DNA of 64,000 nucleotides from Jannaschia pagri (GTDB taxonomy: Bacteria > Pseudomonadota > Alphaproteobacteria > Rhodobacterales > Rhodobacteraceae): the NCBI RefSeq assembly GCF_019655435.1, contig NZ_BPFH01000008.1, positions 1-64,000 on the forward strand, read 5' to 3'. The position numbers were made by a program, and so were the translations under genes. Within the stretch, counting starts at the first letter, position 1; every line of letters starts with the position of its first letter. Shown here one piece after another: positions 60,403 to 64,000 of the stretch. The notes under the pieces were generated by a model that saw nothing but the letters and a program-made list of their open reading frames with translations, had not been told where the DNA came from and ran no database searches.

Positions 60403-61335
60403 CTAAGGCGCATCCAAGCGCAGCGTTAACCCAATGTCCGAGGCGACCGTTTGGATGGTCCAACCATGGGTCGATAGAAGGGCCCGCACGATGGACAGGC
60501 CCATGCCAGTCCCGCCCGCCTCCCGCCGCGTCGTGAAAAAACTATCGAACAGACGGGCCGCATTGCCGGCGCTGACACCCGGACCCGTATCGCTGACCGT
60601 GATGCCCTGGGGATCTGCCGAAACCGTGACCGTGGCTGCGCCGGCCTCCGCTGCGTTCGTCAGCAGGTGCCCGAGAACAACCCGAAGCCCGGAGGCGGCG
60701 AGCGGCAGCGGCACCTCCACCCCATCAAAGACCGCACCAGGGTGGAGCGCCGCCAAATCGTCCGCGACCTCCGCTAAGCAGGACGACCCGGCGTGCCCGG
60801 GCTCCTGCGCGGCGGACATCTGGCGTAACGCTGCCAACTGGGCCTCCATCTGTGTGGTCGCGCCGGTAATCTGTTGTAGGAGCAAGGGGTCCCGGTGCCC
60901 CCCGTCCTCCAAAAGCTCTGCCGCGGCGCGGATTGCGGTCACAGGGGTCTTCAGCTCATGGGTGACGTGATCGGTATAGGTTCGGATCGCGGCTTCGCGC
61001 CCCTGCAAGGCACGCCCCATCTCAACCACGGACATGGCGAGATCCCGCAACTCTCGGGTGCCGAAATGGCGCGGCGACTGCGCCACCCCGCCTGTGCGCA
61101 TGGCGCGGGCCTGTTGGGCCAGGGCGTCCACAGGGCGCAGCAGCAGTCTGACCAGCAGCCATCCCAGCAGCGCCGTACAGCCCGTGATCGCCAGGGCGAG
61201 CAGGACGGCGGCTTGGCGAAACCCAATCTCCGGCCCCAAATAGCGGAGGGCGACCAAGCCCAGGAACGACACCAGCAGCGTGCCGCCCAGGCCGCCAAAG
61301 ACCACAAACCAGAGCGACGGGCGCCACTTGCTCAT
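60403..61335 (-). CDS. sensor histidine kinase, CreC-like
   Basis: A 310-residue kinase with two N-terminal helices (about 9-32 and 38-60) and a very short periplasmic loop, then a HAMP-like segment (LLLRPVDALAQQARAM). The phosphoacceptor motif is DHVTHELKTPVTAI, and the ATP-binding domain has LLTNAAEAG, SDTGPGVS and GTGMGLSIV. The start at 61335 gives an ATGA overlap with the response-regulator gene. With little periplasmic sequence, the signal is likely sensed in the membrane or via the neighbouring polytopic protein. Confidence 0.85.
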   Translation of the reverse strand: MSKWRPSLWFVVFGGLGGTLLVSFLGLVALRYLGPEIGFRQAAVLLALAITGCTALLGWLLVRLLLRPVDALAQQARAMRTGGVAQSPRHFGTRELRDLAMSVVEMGRALQGREAAIRTYTDHVTHELKTPVTAIRAAAELLEDGGHRDPLLLQQITGATTQMEAQLAALRQMSAAQEPGHAGSSCLAEVADDLAALHPGAVFDGVEVPLPLAASGLRVVLGHLLTNAAEAGAATVTVSADPQGITVSDTGPGVSAGNAARLFDSFFTTRREAGGTGMGLSIVRALLSTHGWTIQTVASDIGLTLRLDAP

Positions 61336-62009
61336 GTGGAGCAGGGGCCGAGGCGGAGGCCGACGCCATGGACCGTCTCGATAGCGTCGTGGCATCCGGC
61401 TGTGGCCAGCTTTGCGCGCAGATTGCGCACATGGCTGTCCAGCGTGCGGTCAGAGACCGGGCTGCCCCGACCAAAGACCGCATCCACCAGCGCTGGGCGG
61501 GCTTGAACATGGTCGGGGCGCGTCGCCAGTTGCAGCAGGATCGCCATCTCCGTTGCGGTCAACGCCACCGGTGCCCCGTTTAGGGTACAGCCGTGGCGCG
61601 CGGGGTCGAGGACCAGGGCCCCCTGCGTGAGGCGGCGTGGCGTGGACGGGCGGCTTCGTTTCAGGATCGCTGCGACGCGAGCGACCAACTCGCGGGGGCT
61701 GAAGGGTTTTGTGACATAGTCGTCGGCGCCAAGTTCTAGCCCCACCACGCGGTCGATTTCGTCGTCACGGGCGGTCAGGAACAGGACGGGGACTTCATCC
61801 CCTCGGGCGCGGAGCCTGCGACAGACTTCAAAGCCGTCATGTTCCGGCAACCCCACGTCCAGCACGATCAAGTCGGGTGTGTCGCGCGCCGCCCGGTCCA
61901 AAGCTTGCTGCCCGTCCGAGGCTGTCACCGTCTGGTGCCCAGCGCGGTCCAAGGCGATGCGCACCAGATCGCGCAGGCGTGGGTCATCATCCACGATCAA
62001 GATCTTCAT
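61332..62009 (-). CDS. OmpR-family response regulator
   Basis: A 225-residue regulator. The receiver domain has LIVDDDPRLRD, phosphoacceptor Asp in LIVLDVGLPEHDG and lysine in VTKPFSPREL. The winged-helix C-terminal domain ends with SDRTLDSHVRNLRAKL and TVHGVGLRL. Its start at 62009 overlaps the upstream membrane protein stop by four bases, and its stop overlaps the kinase start. The set forms one tightly coupled operon. Confidence 0.92.
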   Translation of the reverse strand: MKILIVDDDPRLRDLVRIALDRAGHQTVTASDGQQALDRAARDTPDLIVLDVGLPEHDGFEVCRRLRARGDEVPVLFLTARDDEIDRVVGLELGADDYVTKPFSPRELVARVAAILKRSRPSTPRRLTQGALVLDPARHGCTLNGAPVALTATEMAILLQLATRPDHVQARPALVDAVFGRGSPVSDRTLDSHVRNLRAKLATAGCHDAIETVHGVGLRLGPCST

Positions 62010-63379
62010 GGCAGTGCGCTTTCCATGCGGTCCAACTTGGCGCGGACGGCGGCTTTGTGAAAGCCCCAGTCGCGCCAGCCTACGATCTCTGGCCCAGGTG
62101 TCGGGCAAAGCCCTGGGCTGTCGGCGGCAATGACAGCATGGGCCGTGGGGGGCAGGCCGCAAAGGTAGGCTAGGTCGAGTGGCCCATCGCGGGCCAGGCT
62201 ATGGCTGGCGATGAACGCGGCCATGTTGATGAGGCTCACCCCATAGAGCGTGGCCACCGCTAAGGCGGCCCCCCGCGCCAACAGCCATCGGGTCGACCGC
62301 CGCCGTGCGACTTGCCACAGGGCCAGCAGCAGGCCGCAGGCCACCAATGCCATCCAAACGGCCGCATGGAACCTCAGATAGGTCAGGCCATAGGCCTCGA
62401 CATAAATCCACAGCCGCAGGACGGAGGAGGCCGTCAGTCCGAGGTTTTGGACAATCCATACGGCCAGCAACCACCGCAAGGTTCGGGCGCTGTCGGTAAA
62501 GGGCCGTGCCACCAGCGAAAAAGCGATGGCCAAGAGCGCCGTCGCCAGCAGGGGATAGGCCCCCCGGTGGGCATAGCTGGCATAGGTCATCCCCTCAGGC
62601 AGGGCCGCACCGCCCCAAAGGTACGCCAGATCGGTGACGGTTTGCAGAGCCATGACGCCGTTGAACACCACGAGCGCCCGCGCCACGGAGGCCGCGTTAA
62701 TCCCGGCTGTCGGGTGCGCGGCAGGCTGTTGCTTGCGGTCAGCTAAGGGCACACCGCGCAGTAGGGGCCAGATCATCGTCGCGACGCCGATCCAAAATAG
62801 CGCCCGCCAGGCCAGAGTCGCGCTGTCCACCTCCACCCGTGTCGCCAGAATCACCCAATCCCTTAGGACGGGGTTCGCATCCGCCAGGAGGCTCACGAGA
62901 ACCAGGGCCCCTCCGATTGGAAGCGTCCAGGTGCCGAACCAGGCCGAGGCGGTCCATCCGGTCATCGGACGGCGCAGTCGCGCGCTTGCGGTCACGGCAT
63001 CCTGAGGAGCGAGGATCAGCATCATGAGCAGCGGACGCAGCCAGGTCTCGGGCCGCCCATGGACCCAGGCGAGCGTAAACAGCAGAGCGGCGCCCAGCAG
63101 CGCGAGCGACAGGACTTGGGGGTGGATCACGACTGGCAAACAGCCAACAGCGAGGAGAAGGGCAGGCCCCAGAACTTGGCGCAGAGGACGTGGACGACAC
63201 CAGAGCGCCGCGGCAAAGATCCCCAGGGCCAGGGGCACGGCGGCCACCCCGAAGGAGTGGTCGAAGAGCAGCCAATCCGCGACTGGCAGCAGCACGACCA
63301 GGGCCAGTCCGGCCCGCGTCGCATGCTCTGGAAGGGGTGGGCGAGTGGGGCACTGGTGTCCGTCGGGTGTGGCGTGCAT
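62006..63379 (-). CDS. polytopic membrane protein, DUF4153/DUF4173-like
   Basis: A 457-residue membrane protein with about 10-12 hydrophobic helices. Landmarks are MTYASYAHRGAYPLLATALL and YVEAYGLTYLRFHAAVWM, which resemble the DUF4153/DUF4173 family of unknown function. The last about 60 residues are soluble (LCGLPPTAHAVIAADS) and may lie outside the membrane. It is the first gene of the operon with the response regulator and kinase, with an ATGA overlap, so it may be a co-sensor or target. A signal-like start with MHATPDGHQC is weak. Confidence 0.7.
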   Translation of the reverse strand: MHATPDGHQCPTRPPLPEHATRAGLALVVLLPVADWLLFDHSFGVAAVPLALGIFAAALWCRPRPLRQVLGPALLLAVGCLPVVIHPQVLSLALLGAALLFTLAWVHGRPETWLRPLLMMLILAPQDAVTASARLRRPMTGWTASAWFGTWTLPIGGALVLVSLLADANPVLRDWVILATRVEVDSATLAWRALFWIGVATMIWPLLRGVPLADRKQQPAAHPTAGINAASVARALVVFNGVMALQTVTDLAYLWGGAALPEGMTYASYAHRGAYPLLATALLAIAFSLVARPFTDSARTLRWLLAVWIVQNLGLTASSVLRLWIYVEAYGLTYLRFHAAVWMALVACGLLLALWQVARRRSTRWLLARGAALAVATLYGVSLINMAAFIASHSLARDGPLDLAYLCGLPPTAHAVIAADSPGLCPTPGPEIVGWRDWGFHKAAVRAKLDRMESALP

Positions 63380-63501
63380 GGGACCTCCGATATCTGATGG
63401 ACATCGGGTTAGGCCCAGGGCGGCTACGAAAGCCGCCGGACGCTCATGCAGATTATGTGCAGGGTGCCTGCCAGCGTCAGAGGCGGGCTATGGCGCGGGC
63501 G

Positions 63502-63924
63502 TTACAGCCGCGCCGCAAGCCAGCGAAGGGCTGCGAAGTATCCCTCGATCCCGAGGCCCGCGATCACGGCCTCGGCCCGGCCACTGACGTAGGAGTGGTG
63601 GCGAAAGGCTTCGCGCTTGTGGATGTTGGAGATGTGCACCTCCACCACGGGACCCTCAAAGGCCGACAATGCGTCCAGGATCGCCACCGAGGTGTGGGAA
63701 TAGGCGCCCGGGTTGATGATAATGCCGTCCTGCGTGCCCCGTGCCGCCTGGATCCAATCGACCAACTGGCCTTCATGGTTCGATTGCTGAAACGTCAGGT
63801 CGGCCAAATCCAAGGCCCGGGCCTGGGCCTCCACATCAGCCAGGGTATCGGCGCCGTAGATATGCGGCTCCCGCTGTCCCAAGAGGTTCAGGTTGGGGCC
63901 GTTCAGGATCAAGATTTTGGCCAT
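63502..63924 (-). CDS. aroQ: 3-dehydroquinate dehydratase, type II
   Basis: A 140-residue shikimate-pathway enzyme. The start [20 protein letters not shown] is family-typical (lid and catalytic Arg/Tyr follow as HIYG). Further catalytic motifs are [13 protein letters not shown] and [17 protein letters not shown]. The ATG at 63924 has a GGAGG site; an upstream ATG at 63939 would add five residues. It is cytoplasmic and a housekeeping gene, apparently unrelated to neighbours. Confidence 0.95.
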   Translation of the reverse strand: MAKILILNGPNLNLLGQREPHIYGADTLADVEAQARALDLADLTFQQSNHEGQLVDWIQAARGTQDGIIINPGAYSHTSVAILDALSAFEGPVVEVHISNIHKREAFRHHSYVSGRAEAVIAGLGIEGYFAALRWLAARL

Positions 63925-64000
63925 GGTGCCTCCGCGCATTCTGAGGCGGGGCTATCCCATGGGCGGCGCCGCGCCTAGGGGGCATCGCTGGACTTAAGGA

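Noticed and set aside
1-64000. CRISPR array, prophage or plasmid origin
   Set aside because: No regularly spaced direct repeats, phage structural genes or replication-initiator genes were seen.

Overview
The window looks like chromosomal DNA of an alphaproteobacterium of the Rhodobacterales (Roseobacter/Rhodobacter type). The grounds are its high GC content, the soxTRS / soxVWXYZABCD gene order, a C4-pathway 5-aminolevulinate synthase, a hup/hyp cluster in the order known from Rhodobacter capsulatus, and dense translational coupling. These assignments come from reading the sequence and recalled family knowledge; no database search was run.

Layout. 1-1.0 kb: decayed IS3-type transposase orfA and apparently empty DNA. 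1.0-15.0 kb: a sulfur-oxidation locus, with soxT-soxR-soxS leftward and soxVWXYZABCD plus a small cytochrome c and SoxF rightward, continuing into a DUF302 gene and hemA and closed by a leftward exported metallo-beta-lactamase-fold gene (SoxH-like). 15.2-21.7 kb: a sugar-type ABC importer, its probable LacI regulator and an RraA-fold enzyme; a perfect 14-bp LacI-type palindrome precedes the importer. 21.8-24.9 kb: a TPP riboswitch about 400 nt upstream of thiD, two very small genes (one HemP), and a leftward pair made of a Tat-exported dioxygenase-like protein and a ferric-reductase-like membrane protein. 25.4-36.2 kb: a HAD-like protein without its catalytic aspartates, then two RND efflux systems arranged as a mirror image around two convergent tetR genes. 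36.2-37.1 kb: a persulfide-dioxygenase-type enzyme.

37.2-56.4 kb holds a one-direction [NiFe]-hydrogenase locus: hupT-hupU-hupV-hypF, hupS-hupL-small gene-hupC, then hupD-F-G-H-J-K-hypA-hypB-hupR-hypC-hypD-hypE. It contains an uptake enzyme with the six-cysteine proximal-cluster signature linked to oxygen tolerance, a complete maturation set, and an H2-sensing regulatory system. 56.5-59.8 kb: an FAD-oxidoreductase/SelD fusion overlapping tail to tail with mnmH (tRNA 2-selenouridine). 60.4-63.9 kb: a two-component system coupled to a polytopic membrane protein, and aroQ.

How it works together. The two large modules suggest a facultative lithotroph: Sox oxidises thiosulfate/sulfide in the periplasm and passes electrons to c-type cytochromes, while HupSL passes H2 electrons through HupC to quinone. 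hemA next to sox may supply haem for SoxA, X, D and the small cytochrome. Soluble sulfur handling (SoxH-like and persulfide dioxygenase) flanks the core. No CRISPR array, tRNA or rRNA gene was recognised.
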